From: Zasmidium citrigriseum
Taxonomy: Eukaryota; Ascomycota; Dothideomycetes; Mycosphaerellales; Mycosphaerellaceae
DNA length: 64,000 bases
Reading direction: 5' to 3'
NCBI GenBank assembly: GCA_002786025.1
Contig: NHNW01000002.1
Span: 310,001 to 374,000, forward strand
Shown here in pieces: positions 53,787 to 64,000 of this stretch; the first letter of the stretch is position 1, and the number at the start of each line of letters is the position of its first letter. Both the position numbers and the translations under genes were made by a program. The notes beneath the pieces are model-generated. The model was given only the letters and a program-made list of their open reading frames with translations, was not told where the DNA came from and ran no database searches.

Positions 53787-55454
53787 ATGTTTCGGGCAAT
53801 GCGTGCACTAAACACTACAACCTTAACATTCGAAAGTCCTCCTACCCCGGAAGGGGTAGTGAAATTTCGTTCAACAACATCATACGCTATCCTCTCTCAC
53901 CGCTGGGCCATTGACAACGATCGCGAAGTCCTTTACGATGACATCAAGTCTGGAAACGCCCGAAGCAAGCCAGGATTTGCGAAAGTCGCCGGCGCGGCGA
54001 AGAAAGCAAAAGACAAAGGCCTCAATTGGATCTGGATTGACACCTGTTGCATCGACAAGCGCAGCAGTGCCGAGCTTACGGAGGCAATCAACTCGATGTA
54101 TGGCTACTACTGGAATTCAAAGATCTGCTTCGCTTACTTGCAGGATATCGCGCCTGGCGAGGAGGACGAAATGTACAGCAGCGAGTGGTTCGAGCGTGGA
54201 TGGTGCTTGCAAGAGCTGCTCGCGCCTCTCATCGTTGAGTTCTACGACCGTGAATGGAATTTTCTGGGCACGAAGCACAGACTGGCACCCCATATCACGG
54301 AGCACATCGGCATCCATTGGGAGGTCTTGAAGGACCGCGACCTCATTCATAGATTTTCTGTGGCACAGAAGATGTCCTGGGCAGCCCGACGCACGACCAA
54401 GCTCTTAGAGGATATCGCTTACAGCCTACTTGGGATCTTCAATGTCAACATGGTTCCTATGTACGGTGATGGGCACAAGGCCTTTACTCGACTACAGGAA
54501 GAGATCATCAAGCAAGATGATGACCACTCAATTTTCGCATGGTCCATGAGCTCCCATGAGTCTCAACTAATGGGCCTTTTGGCAACAGGTCCAGCCAACT
54601 TTCGAGACTGTTGGGATGTGGAAACTTGTGATGTGGAAACTCTTCGTCCCATTGGTGGTCAAACACCTTTCGCGATGACAAATCGCGGCCTTGCGATCAA
54701 CTTCGAGCTTACTATGTGGACGACAGATACTTATTTGGCACACATGAACTGCTCCAGTTCCCGCTACGAGGCACCAACCCGTCCTAAACATTGCCGACTG
54801 GGGATCTTTCTACGCCGGCTTGAGCAGAACGATCAGTATGCCAGAGTCAACCTTTATGCAAACGACGGCCTGTTCCTGGAGGAGAATGATCTTTGGTCAT
54901 TCAATAGAGATGAATGCCCTCGGCCCACGCGCAAGCGTCAAGTGTTTGTTCGTAACTCACAGGCTGTCCATCCCTTTCCGGCAACTCCAGCAGAAGTCGC
55001 CACGCGATTTATGGTTCCTAGACATCTGCTGGAAGTCTGTCATGATCGGACAGCATTCACTACAATTTCTCTCCACGAACCTTGGAAGCTGGCAGTTCTC
55101 CAAATCCGCAGCGGCTTGCCATTCAAGCAAATTGGGCTCGGAATCGACTTCGACTTCAAGCCTGTATGCGTTCTGGTAGATTCTGATATTGAAGAGTCAT
55201 TACGTTCGAGACCACCAATAGTCATTGAAGAGACCGAGGTCTATGGTCGTGAATATCATACAGTGGAGCTTGGCCAAACGAGACGAGACCCAGAATCTCA
55301 CGACGGATTTTGGCGGTTGAAGGGGTGCCGTCGCTTTGGGTTGGAGAGTATTCTTCTGGACTCTATCGATGCCAACTATGGTCCAACTGTCGTCATTCGT
55401 CGCTGCGAAGAAGATCCTCTTACCTGGCAAATCGCAATTTATGGGATTGAGTAG
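53787..55454 (+). CDS. HET-domain (heterokaryon incompatibility) protein
   Basis: One exon, 555 residues from the ATG at 53787; a second ATG at 53799 gives MRALNTTTLTFE, closer to the usual family start. The HET domain covers about residues 30-180 with all three conserved blocks: YAILSHRW, LNWIWIDTCCIDK with the following EAINSMYGYY, and WFERGWCLQELLAP. The next segment (KMSWAARRTTKLLEDIAYSLLGIFNVNMVPMYG) is typical of HET-E/HET-D-type proteins. The C-terminal 300 residues form an unknown domain; no NACHT or WD40 repeats follow, so this is a stand-alone HET protein. HET domains trigger programmed cell death on non-self recognition when paired with a partner. The partner is not evident here. 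Confidence 0.93.
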   Translation: MFRAMRALNTTTLTFESPPTPEGVVKFRSTTSYAILSHRWAIDNDREVLYDDIKSGNARSKPGFAKVAGAAKKAKDKGLNWIWIDTCCIDKRSSAELTEAINSMYGYYWNSKICFAYLQDIAPGEEDEMYSSEWFERGWCLQELLAPLIVEFYDREWNFLGTKHRLAPHITEHIGIHWEVLKDRDLIHRFSVAQKMSWAARRTTKLLEDIAYSLLGIFNVNMVPMYGDGHKAFTRLQEEIIKQDDDHSIFAWSMSSHESQLMGLLATGPANFRDCWDVETCDVETLRPIGGQTPFAMTNRGLAINFELTMWTTDTYLAHMNCSSSRYEAPTRPKHCRLGIFLRRLEQNDQYARVNLYANDGLFLEENDLWSFNRDECPRPTRKRQVFVRNSQAVHPFPATPAEVATRFMVPRHLLEVCHDRTAFTTISLHEPWKLAVLQIRSGLPFKQIGLGIDFDFKPVCVLVDSDIEESLRSRPPIVIEETEVYGREYHTVELGQTRRDPESHDGFWRLKGCRRFGLESILLDSIDANYGPTVVIRRCEEDPLTWQIAIYGIE

Positions 55455-55843
55455 TGGCTATGTCGAAGTCTCGACTTGAGGAACTGTGCGATCCAAAATC
55501 AAAGTCTCGCCGGACGGATTCTCCGAACACTGCTCGCTTCGACAAGACCAAATGGACCCTTTTACCAATACAGATTTCAGGCCGAATCGGGCATCCTCAC
55601 CCTCGACACGTGATGGCGCTAGTCAAGGCGCTAGTCCAGCTATTTTCGTTTCGAGTTCCTGACTACGAAAGCTAGCGGACGAGGTTTACTATTCGAGCAA
55701 CACTATACTTCAACCGTCGACTTTTCTGTCAGCATTCTCGACCGCTTCCAACACGTGCGGCTGAGGTCTGTTTCCAGATTCTCTCAACGAAATCTCCGAA
55801 GCGGGAAGGAGAAGGGGTCCGCTGAAAAGAAATATGAGGAAGG
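55455..55843. other. Intergenic
   Basis: 389 bp. May include an upstream exon of the next gene, whose chosen start lacks a strong signal peptide. Confidence 0.4.
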
Positions 55844-58800
55844 ATGTCTGTCCTGTTCCTGTCATCCCAGTCATCGATCGAGAAGATGTTCACTAATTCT
55901 TCTTCCGTTGCAGTCGCTGCGGCCTCAAATTCGACTTTATTTTCAACTTCCAGCACCTTCAGCTTGTCTTCGATCGTTGGATCTTCGTCGCTCAGTCTTG
56001 GAGATGCTTCGTCCACGGAGCTTGCGTCTTCGACCTCCACCAAGCCTCGTTCTGTCGTGAAAGCGCCAGTTCTCCTCACGACCTCTACGAGTGCAGCGAC
56101 TGCAGGGTCCAACAGCCGGTCTACGACTACAACGACCTCGAGCTCCTTCGTTCCGCCATCGAACTCATCGATCATCTCCTCAGCTGCTGGGTCGACCGCG
56201 AGCACATTCACATCTACTGCATCGAGCCACATCAACACCCATTCCAATGCGACAACAGTTCCTCCATCACTCCACTCAGCTTCGTCATCGGGATTCGCGC
56301 CGACGCTCAGCATCAACGGGACAGGCTCTCTCAATTCGACAAATGGCTCGGCGGATGCGTACGCTGATGCTTGCAATTCTGCATCGATCAGCTTTCTCTC
56401 AAAGTATGGCATCTATACGACGGCCGAGACTGGAACAACGTACACTCATTTCACGTATACCTTCATTCCTCCGAACACGACTGCCTACACTACGCTTTGT
56501 GATGGGTACCCACGAGCACATGGCAACCCCTATTATCAACCGGTCACATTTTCCGATTTCGTCAACGACGATATAACGACGTGGGACCCTGCTGTAGCAA
56601 CACCACCGGCCTGCACTATCAATGAAGCCCAATGTACCAGACTATATAGTTCCTGGACCGGCACCAGTGATGCGCCTGCCTGTCCCTTTCCGTCCTGCGC
56701 AACTGCTGCGAGCACTTGCTACATTGCAGCACATTCGGTCCAGATGGCGTACTGGCCAGTCAGTGTGACCGGTAAGTGTGGTCATCGCTTCACATCCCAC
56801 AGAAGCTCATGAGTACCTCGCAGGCGACCTCTGCGGGAACAGAACAACAGTCCCCCCAACTGTCACCACCCCGCAGACTGCCTCCGTTTTTGGCACGACC
56901 GTCGTATCTCCCAACGTATTGATGTCGTTTGACCAGTTGGTCTTGAACGATGGCTGCAGCAATCCCGTCTCCACCGTCACGAATTACGTTCTCGAACAAC
57001 GACCGGACCAAATCAGCTCGCAACAGGGTTCATACCATGCTGGCTACAACGGCGGCTCCCAGGTCAACTTTGCCAACTTTCAATCACCTGTGCCTGCCAG
57101 TGCGTACTTGGGCATGCAGATGTGCGGAGGAGGTGGAGGAGGTGCGCCGACGTACTGCAGCACGATTTGGGATGTGTATACGCCAGAATTGGCGATTCCT
57201 ACCGCCGTTATGGAGATTCCCGGATTCGCTGGATGTGGATTCTTTGACGACGGTAATCTTGTGTTCGATCCGCCGATTGCACTGACTGCCGTAAGTCAAC
57301 CTTGATCAATTCAGGGCATATTGCTGACGTCTTTAGGTCGCCAATGAGGCAGTGCCAACTCTTCCCGGGGGCTCAACACCTACTTCAGCGACTGCTTTGC
57401 CTGAGAAGACTCCATCGCCCACGCTGCCACCAGCGACGTCTACCAAGCCTGTTGAACCACCTAGCGAGCCCTCCCCGTCGAAGTCCCCTTCTGCCGACAG
57501 TCCTGCGCCACCTGCTCAATCCTCCCCTCATCAGTCAACTCCTGCCGGTAACCCGGCCCAACCGTCTCCGTCTGCCAACGACCCTCCTAAGCAAAATGGC
57601 CCCTCTTCTCCATCGGATCCAAACGAACCTTCGAATTCGAACGAGAACTCGGATCCCTCTTCTCCATCAAACTCGAACGAGAACTCGAATCCCTCCTCTC
57701 CATCAAATTCGAACGACAACTCGGATCCCTCTTCTCCGTCAAACTCGAACGAGAACTCGAATCCTTCTTCTCTATCAAACTCGAGCGAAAACTCGGATCC
57801 CTCCTCTCCATCAGACCCAAATGGCAACGCGGACCCATCTCCCAATCCAGCCCCAGAGGCGCCTTCGTCACCCTCGAGAAATGTAGGCGGAATCGTTGCG
57901 TCTGCAATAGGGGCATCTCCCGCTCCAGCGCAGCAGGATGGGAATGGCAACAATCCGGACCAACAAAGCCAAGGCTCAAATCAGCAGCAACCAGGGCAGC
58001 CAGACTCGTCAAATAGTGGAGACGTCACAACAGTTGGAAACATTCCACTGTCGGCCGCTCCAGAAAGTTCAGCCGTTGTCATCGATGGGACTGCAACATT
58101 GACTCCCGGTCAGTCGACGATGATACATCAAACTCCCGTCGCTGCTGGCAGTTCTGGACAAGTCATCGTCGGAAGCAGCACAGTCACTCTTGTCTCTCCA
58201 TCTCAAGGCGACAGCTCTATCAACGGTGCGGTTGTGACTTTGGGCGGATCGACAGTGACTGCGTCCTCTCTCGGTGGTGGGTCAGTGGCAATTCAAGGTC
58301 AGACACTGGCGCCAGGGCAGACTGCAATGATCAATGGTCAGACTGTCAGCGTCGGATCAGCCGGCATTTTCGTCAATGGAGCGACGAAGGCATTCTCTCC
58401 TGTTGGCTCCGATCCGACTCCGGCTTCAGCAGCCATGATAACAGTAGGAGGCCAGACTTTCTCTGCTCAAGCGAGCGATGGTACCGCTGTTGTTGGCGGT
58501 ACGACTTTGACGCCGGGCCAAGTGGCGACGATCAATGGTCAAGTCGTCAGCGATGCCTCCAGTGGCCTCGTGGTCAACGACCAGACAGCTCTCTTCACGG
58601 CAGACTCAGCAGCTTCTGAACAAGCTGTCCCCATGACTGCAGTGATGAACTTCGGATCCCAGACCGTCACGGCAGTCGAATCGGCCGGAACAGCAATCGT
58701 CAACGGTGCAACGCTTACTCCGGGACAAGTCACGACAATGGATGGCCACACAATCAGCGACATTTCAAGCGGACTCGTTGTGGACGGAACGACTTCTCTC

Positions 58801-59313
58801 TGGAACGGCGGATCTGGACCAGTGACTCAAGTCATGCAGGTGGGAGATCAAGACATCACCCTGACAGAGTCCTCTGGAACAGCCACGATCGATTCGTCGG
58901 TCACTCTGACACCTGGTGAGACGACTACCCTCGATGGTCATACTCTGACCGATGTATCGAGCGGCCTTGTCATCGACGGACAAACGACTTCACTGTTCGC
59001 CGATGCAACAGCTACCGATGCGAGTATGACCGTCATCACCATTGGCTCGCACACGTATACTGCTACTGACGAAGGTGATGGCGTTCTCGTCGTCAGCGGG
59101 CATACCTTGTCACCAGGGAGCGTTGCAACGATCGATGGTCAAACGATCAGTGATGCTAGCGGAAAGATTGTGCAAGCTACTCCGGTGTTCTCGTCGCTAG
59201 GAGGCGATGCAGCTCGGCCGTCGGCATCGCCGAGCACTGGCGGTGCTGCTTCAGAAAGAGTTGCGGTCGTTGGTTTGATGGCTGCGATCGGTTTAGCGAT
59301 TCTTGCTGTGTAG
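55844..59313 (+). CDS. Long repetitive GPI-anchored surface protein
   Basis: Exons 55844-56771, 56824-57290 and 57337-59313 give 1,123 residues. The N-terminal 180 residues are Ser/Thr-rich. Next comes a Cys-containing domain (about 190-460), with TTLCDGYPRAHG, ACTINEAQC, CPFPSCATAASTC and CGFFDDGNLVF. Then a Pro/Ser/Asn linker includes five or six units of 12 residues (PSSPSNSNENSD; 57633-57836). The C-terminal 430 residues hold about six repeats of 60-65 residues with LTPGQVATINGQVVSD and SSGLVVDGTTS, probably a beta-solenoid. A final hydrophobic tail (VAVVGLMAAIGLAILAV) after a small-residue site fits GPI anchoring. A typical signal peptide is not obvious at the chosen start, so a short first exon may be missing. 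Likely a cell-wall adhesin-like protein. Confidence 0.85.
57633..57836 (+). repeat. In-frame 36-bp tandem repeat
   Basis: Five or six units encoding PSSPSNSNENSD/N inside the GPI protein. Units alternate between ending in Asp and Asn, giving a 72-bp higher-order period. Confidence 0.88.
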
Positions 59314-59786
59314 TTTTGGACGTTGGTACTGCATGAGATATTTTAATGACTTTCACATACTGCCGCTTCACTTTCTTTTACTACATCAAGCTGATCTTCA
59401 TACCGAACCCTGGTCTCCCGCTCCCTTTTTTGAACCCGGCATATGCGGGGCTTCCGAATTCGGGGCCCCCGCGCGGAGACGAGCTACTTCCTTGGTTGCA
59501 ACTTCACCCGCTACATCCAAACATCATCGCAGAGACTTTTTCTCCGACATCGACTCTATTACGGCTTTTCTGTATGTCTGCGCCTCAGAACGTGGACTAA
59601 GACGAGGGACCTCATGCGCTTGCATCGCCATCTGGTAATGAACTGGAAAAGAGGACTGACTTGACGCCGTTCAACTAAGCATAGAATTTCTTACGATTCC
59701 ATCTAATGCGACCGCGGAACGCCATGTCTGCGGACAGAATTTACCATGTTCTCGGGCCTTGCACGCTGGATATTCTCGGCAACTGC
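59314..59786. other. Intergenic
   Basis: 473 bp between convergent genes; nothing recognised. Confidence 0.5.
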
Positions 59787-60248
59787 CTACGACTTGTGGT
59801 AGACGTGATGGTCATCCAAATGCGACGAATCGAGGTACGCCCGAATCTCATCGATATTCCCAGCATTGTTGAAGTGGGTGATGAAGACGAATTCATGATT
59901 GATCGGCTTGCCTGCAGCACATCAGCACATCATCAAGAATTATACACTCGTCAAGATCCCACCTTTCTTCGATTTCCCCACGGAAGTAAGCTCAACTGAC
60001 GCCCAAGGAGATGAACCTCCTCCAATCACCTGCCTGGCTTTGATCTCGATGGTCTCCCAATCCACCCAATCAAACTGTCCGAAGAACTCGTCGGCCATTG
60101 CCTTGTGGCTTTGGTGGGAGTTGCGGTGTTGGTGCTCATGACCCATGACTTCCAATTTTACGTTAGGGTCGGCGTGGTCCATGAAGTTGCCTCCGCTGGG
60201 GCCGATCTTCTCGAAGATGGCGGCAATCTCTTGCTGGGAAGGTGCCAT
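59787..60248 (-). CDS. SnoaL/NTF2-like small protein
   Basis: Exons 59948-60248 and 59787-59911 (36-nt intron, GTGTATA...CTGCAG, short for this genome) give 141 residues. The start MAPSQQEIAAIFEKI, the central DPNVKLEVMGHEHQH and the end HEFVFITHFNNAGNIDEIRAYLDSS match the SnoaL-like group of the NTF2 fold. Such proteins form a conical pocket used as cyclases, hydratases or just binding proteins. Catalytic residues cannot be fixed by eye. The short intron is supported by the smooth join and by the conserved FNNAGNIDEIRAYLD segment after it; without it the frame stops at 59940. Confidence 0.82.
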
Positions 60249-61052
60249 ATTGCTGTTGTCGATATGTAGAGGTTTGTTTGACTTCGAATGTAAGACTGGG
60301 AGTTGGAAGCCCTCAAGGTCAAAGGAGCAAAGACGAAGGTGTTATATGTCCACTTCAGGTCCCAACCGCTGACGTTTGTGGGACAGTGATACGAGCATGT
60401 CGAGCGAAACGAGCTCATATATCGACCCACTTCCTAATTCTGCGCATTCCTATTCAAGAGCTCTTTCGACACCACCACGTCACAGGTACCTCTCCGCATG
60501 AAAGTCTAACGACACGCTGGCAAGCCGGTGATGATCTGTATGAGGTGTTCTTTGTTCCATATCGCTGCTGTACGTCTGCATGCACTTAGGTGAAGATCAA
60601 GTGGGGTTCAGTCGCCCGTATTATACGCGCATCACGCTCTACAGGGACATTTGCGGGTGATTTGATTGGCATTCGTCCTGAGCGCTTCGTCACATGGCGC
60701 CAATCCGTGGCACTGGTTTGCTCATCGATCGAGAGGTGCGGTGCTTTGGAAGACACGCAGACTTCTACTATTTGAGTTAACAGCTACGTCTTAGATTAAA
60801 CAAGCCACTGCGTCTCTCGAGACCGGTTCAGGCAAACGCAGAGGATTCTTTCGTGGCTGGCGTACCATGAGAGCTACAGCATACCTGCTCGTGCATGCAT
60901 GCAGGAGCTCAGTATAGCGCGGGCGACTTGCGTAGATGGACATCGCTGCATACTCAACATGGTTCCCACAGGTGCTTCGGGTCAAACTCCAGAAAGTGTT
61001 GTGTTTTCCTTTGTCCACGTGATTCTCACATGGCTACTCAGAGTTTTCTATT
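60249..61052. other. Intergenic
   Basis: About 800 bp between the SnoaL-like start and the terpene cyclase stop. No convincing gene. Confidence 0.5.
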
Positions 61053-62126
61053 CTATTCATCCAGTTGATATCGAGGTGCCGTGGCATGCCAATAGCAACT
61101 ACCTCCAACGTAGAGCTCAATGGCTTCGAGATACTGCGACACTTCATGAGACACAGGAGCCTGCAGACACTGCTGCTTGAGCTTCTCGGCCTTGGACTCC
61201 TCCTGCACAATGATGCCGAGCAACATTGACTGTGCTGCATCGGCTTCCACTGCATGCTCCCTCATGAGCACTCTCACCGCATTTCTAATGCGATCGGTCG
61301 GCTGCTCCTTTTCGACATTCCAACTAAAGTAATCGTTCGTAAGGCCCAGCACATTTCCCATGGCTACGTCGAATGCTTGTATGGAGGCGTAATCTTCCCT
61401 GGTTAAAGTGATACCCATACCCCAGCGAATGAAGAAGGATGAGATCCTAATAGTTGTTAGCCAACGAATTTGATCATCATGGAAGAGCTCATACCAGTAT
61501 CCGCAGTTTGAGATACGATAGGGGGTGTAATCTGCCATATTATTGAAGTCGTCGTCTTGACTGTCGAATGTGTCGAGGTACTCTCTCAGCGTTTCAATCA
61601 TCTGAGAAGCTTGGTCTCGGTCTATGTCAATTGCCTCTCGGACGACCGTCGCCAGTGACCTTTGCCGAAGATTACAGCTTGGGATCTGCGAGGGCTCGAT
61701 ATCGAGTCGAAGCACTTCTCTTAGAATCGCATGTTCCCGGCAAGCCTGCGAATTGCTCAACATTGATCAAAGTCTGTACCCTAGCAAACTTACCGAAGGG
61801 TGATCTAGCTCCTCAGTCACATCGTCATGAATCCACATGACCTCTATCAGGCTCGCCAGTATGACCAATCTATCAGGACTGGCCGAGCAGTGACAAATGG
61901 CGAATGCGTTCCCATATGGATTGGAGTGCCTGATCAAAGCTCGGCGTCTCTCTCGCGAGTCTGCTGTTGACGATTGAATGGCGATCTGCTTCAGGGCTCG
62001 TTCAACGCTTGCTGCCTTGACGCTGATGCCGGCAGGATATCTTGTGAAGCAGAGTGAGACTGTTGAGGTATCCAGGGGTTCGTATACCTTAGATTTCTTC
62101 GCACATTCCATGATTTCGAATGACAT
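61053..62126 (-). CDS. Class I terpene cyclase
   Basis: Exons 61794-62126 and 61053-61745 (48-nt intron) give 341 residues. The aspartate-rich metal motif is D101-D102-V-T-E105 within EVMWIHDDVTEELDH. The NSE motif is N248-D-Y-F-S252-W-N-V-E256. An Arg effector is likely in PYRISN, and a C-terminal Arg-Tyr occurs in TAPRYQ. The sequence style (NDYFSWNVEKE) is like the cyclase half of fungal fusicoccadiene/ophiobolin-type chimeric synthases, but no prenyltransferase domain follows, so it stands alone. It should ionise a prenyl diphosphate with Mg2+ in the cytosol and cyclise it; chain length (C15, C20 or C25) cannot be told. It shares a 754-bp divergent promoter with a P450 gene. Confidence 0.9.
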
Positions 62127-62880
62127 GCAAGAGATGCGATGGGCTCAGCAAGAGTGAGAGGACATAAACAAGAACAAAGAACGCACCACGTCTTCCGGAA
62201 GCGTCACTCTTTTGTCCAATCACCTATGCTCTCTCTGGCTCTGCTGCAGATGTCTTCCAAGATTTGTTCACGGTTCGCTGCCCACGCAGGCAACGGCCCT
62301 TATATGTTACTTTGGGTCTCTGTATGGCATTTTGCTGTGCGCAAATTCTTGCCAAAACTCGAAATTCCCTCGAGCGATACGGTCAGCGTTACGCAGGGTG
62401 ATCTTCGCAAGTGCGAGTTCGCAAGATCCAACGTTCAATTCACGGCTATCACACAAGCCAACCGAGCCGCATCATTCAAGCACCTCTGCTCCTTCTTGTT
62501 TGGGACTGCGCAAGGTCAGCTGCACCTCCCTATGCGTTGGGTCGCACAATATGACCTGCTTGCAGCTGTGTGACGTGTCTCCAGGTCGACAAGCCCGCTT
62601 CTTCCCCTGCTCCTTCCTATTTGGGAACTCGCAAAACTAGATCATCTTGCTAGATGTTTTGCAGAACGTCTTACGTCATGGATCAGTTTCGTGATCTCCT
62701 CGCCTGATTATCACCAAAACCACGCCATGACATCGCTTGAAGGTCCCGAATGTGTCAACATTGCATCGCTGGGCCTTGTGTGGTTCACGATTCACCGCAA
62801 AACACCAGGTCATACATCTTCAAGTCGAGCCTACAAGCCCCTTACCTCAAGCTCTTGCGGTTTCTGTTGAATTACGGACA
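62127..62880. promoter_or_regulatory. Shared divergent promoter (terpene cyclase / P450)
   Basis: 754 bp between the two start codons. A near-repeat of about 28 bp occurs twice in the same direction: 62486-62514 and 62607-62634 (both CTGCTCCTTC...TTTGGGA...CGCAA). This may be a regulator-binding site. No zinc-cluster inverted CGG pair could be fixed by eye. Confidence 0.6.
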
Positions 62881-64000
62881 ATGTTCGGGGCCATAGTCCA
62901 TGCTTCTCTCTTGGTATCATGCGCCCTCACTCTTCGCTTTCTACTCTCTCTTTATGGAGCACGAATGAAGTTCAGGAGGCTCAGAGACCGCGGCATCGTA
63001 AGGACCATTCGACGATCATAGTCGGATATCAACTGATTGTAACAGCCCATCATGGAGCACTCCTATACCTTCGGCCATCTCTTGGTAGCCAGACAATTCT
63101 TTACAGACTGGGCCTCTGACGCCAACTTTATCCAGACTTTCGGCTACTACATCAGCAAGCACTGGCGGAAATTCTTTCCGCAGGAGCAATCGTGCCCCCC
63201 GGTAGTATACGTCGATCTCTGGCCCATTGCAACTCCAATGGCATTCTCCATGGAAGCATACGTATCGAACCAGATCGAGCTTGGTAAGAGTCTGCCTAAG
63301 TCTCCCATGCAGGGAGAGTTTCTGCGGCCAATTAGTAACGGGAGGGATCTGAACTGTATGCATGGCGAGGAATGGCGGATGTGGCGTTCGAGATTCAATC
63401 CCGGGTTCAGTAAGAGCAACATCAGAAGCTGGGTGCCTGCCATCATCGAGGAGGTGGAGTCTTTCGTGGATGTTCTTCGCGGCCTAGCTGGTTCAGATGG
63501 AGAATGGGGACCAGTCTTCCAGTTAGAGAAGATCTCGGGAGACCTGGCATTCGACGCCACGGGAAGGATTGTTGTGTATGTCGATTGAAAGCATGAACGA
63601 GAGAAGGTCACGGCTGACCAAACGCAGCAATAAGCGCTTCAGATCTCTATCCTCGCACCCGGAGAGGTTTGCTGTGCTGTATCGGCAACAGCTGCAGGGT
63701 ATGGAGATCACTCTCAATGTTTTCAAACTCTTGTGGAGGGTCACCCCCTTTTTCAAAGGCTCGATCGCGAGGAGACGGCAAGTGATCTTCGATCAGCTCC
63801 GGCCTTTGATTCTGTCGAGTCTAGACGACTCTACGGCGTCTCCGTCCACCATCGTATCGGCAGCCGTGAAGGAATACTCATTGGAGGCGAGCAAAGGTGA
63901 AGCAAAACCTCGGCCTATCGACGAGGAATTCATCGAGCTCGTGTCTTGCCAGCTGATGATCTTCTTCTTCGGCGGTGAAGATGCCATCTCTATCGTCATT
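62881..64000 (+). CDS. Cytochrome P450, cut by window end
   Basis: Exons 62881-62997, 63046-63575 and 63628 to beyond 64000. The N-terminus is a membrane anchor (IVHASLLVSCALTLRFLLSLYG) followed by a basic stretch. Then come KFFPQEQSCPPVVYVDLWPI, the helix-C motif EEWRMWRSRFNPGFS (W-x3-R) and KISGDLAFDATGRIV. The sequence stops in helix I at MIFFFGGEDAIS, which corresponds to the oxygen-binding (A/G)G-x-(D/E)-T/S region. The ExxR and heme-binding Cys lie outside the window. It is an ER-bound monooxygenase, most likely oxidising the terpene made by the divergent cyclase. Confidence 0.92.

Noticed and set aside
1..64000. CRISPR arrays, bacterial operons, ribosome-binding sites, rRNA genes
   Set aside because: Not expected in fungal nuclear DNA and none seen; the only regular array is the 34-bp minisatellite, which has no spacers.

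Overview
The window is nuclear DNA of a filamentous ascomycete. Genes are interrupted by short GT-AG introns of about 45-65 nt, often with CTAAC/CTGAC-like branch sites. The gene families are typically fungal: Zn2Cys6 regulators, an RTA1-type membrane protein, Pal1, a HET-domain protein, F-box-like proteins, Thr-rich and GPI-anchored wall proteins. A Dothideomycete is my best guess from overall gene style, with low confidence. No bacterial-style operon, CRISPR array, tRNA or rRNA gene was recognised.

Layout. 0-12 kb: a conserved fungal protein, a Zn2Cys6 regulator overlapping an RTA1-like gene tail to tail, two paralogous coiled-coil genes, a gene-poor 1.7 kb, an NmrA-like protein and a second Zn2Cys6 regulator. 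12-21 kb: methylthioribulose-1-phosphate dehydratase (methionine salvage), the large U2AF subunit, an F-box-like protein, a decayed membrane-protein gene, a third Zn2Cys6 regulator and an arylsulfotransferase-fold protein. 21-34 kb: a Thr-rich secreted protein, mitochondrial methylmalonate-semialdehyde dehydrogenase, a single-pass surface protein, Pal1, the U6 RNA-processing enzyme Usb1 and several small or F-box-like proteins. 33-39 kb: a repeat-rich block around a large membrane/ankyrin gene. 39-50 kb: conserved hypothetical proteins, a frameshifted O-methyltransferase beside a zinc-type alcohol dehydrogenase family gene, a small secreted Cys-rich protein and two copies of a dispersed repeat. 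50-60 kb: an SR-type cyclophilin, a secreted GDSL esterase, a HET-domain protein, a long repetitive GPI-anchored protein and a SnoaL/NTF2-like protein. 61-64 kb: a terpene cyclase and a cytochrome P450 transcribed divergently from one 754-bp promoter, probably the edge of a terpenoid gene cluster that continues past the right end.

The most interesting signals are: the terpene cyclase/P450 pair; an approximately 50-bp element present three times (36.9, 37.7 and 53.7 kb), beside or inside the ankyrin gene and just upstream of the HET gene, each copy able to encode a similar short glycine/asparagine peptide; repeats with mutation patterns suggesting repeat-induced point mutation (RIP); a one-base frameshift in the O-methyltransferase; and a 7-nt micro-exon carrying a zinc-cluster cysteine codon. 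All gene models were spliced by eye from reading-frame continuity and splice signals; no search or transcript data were available.
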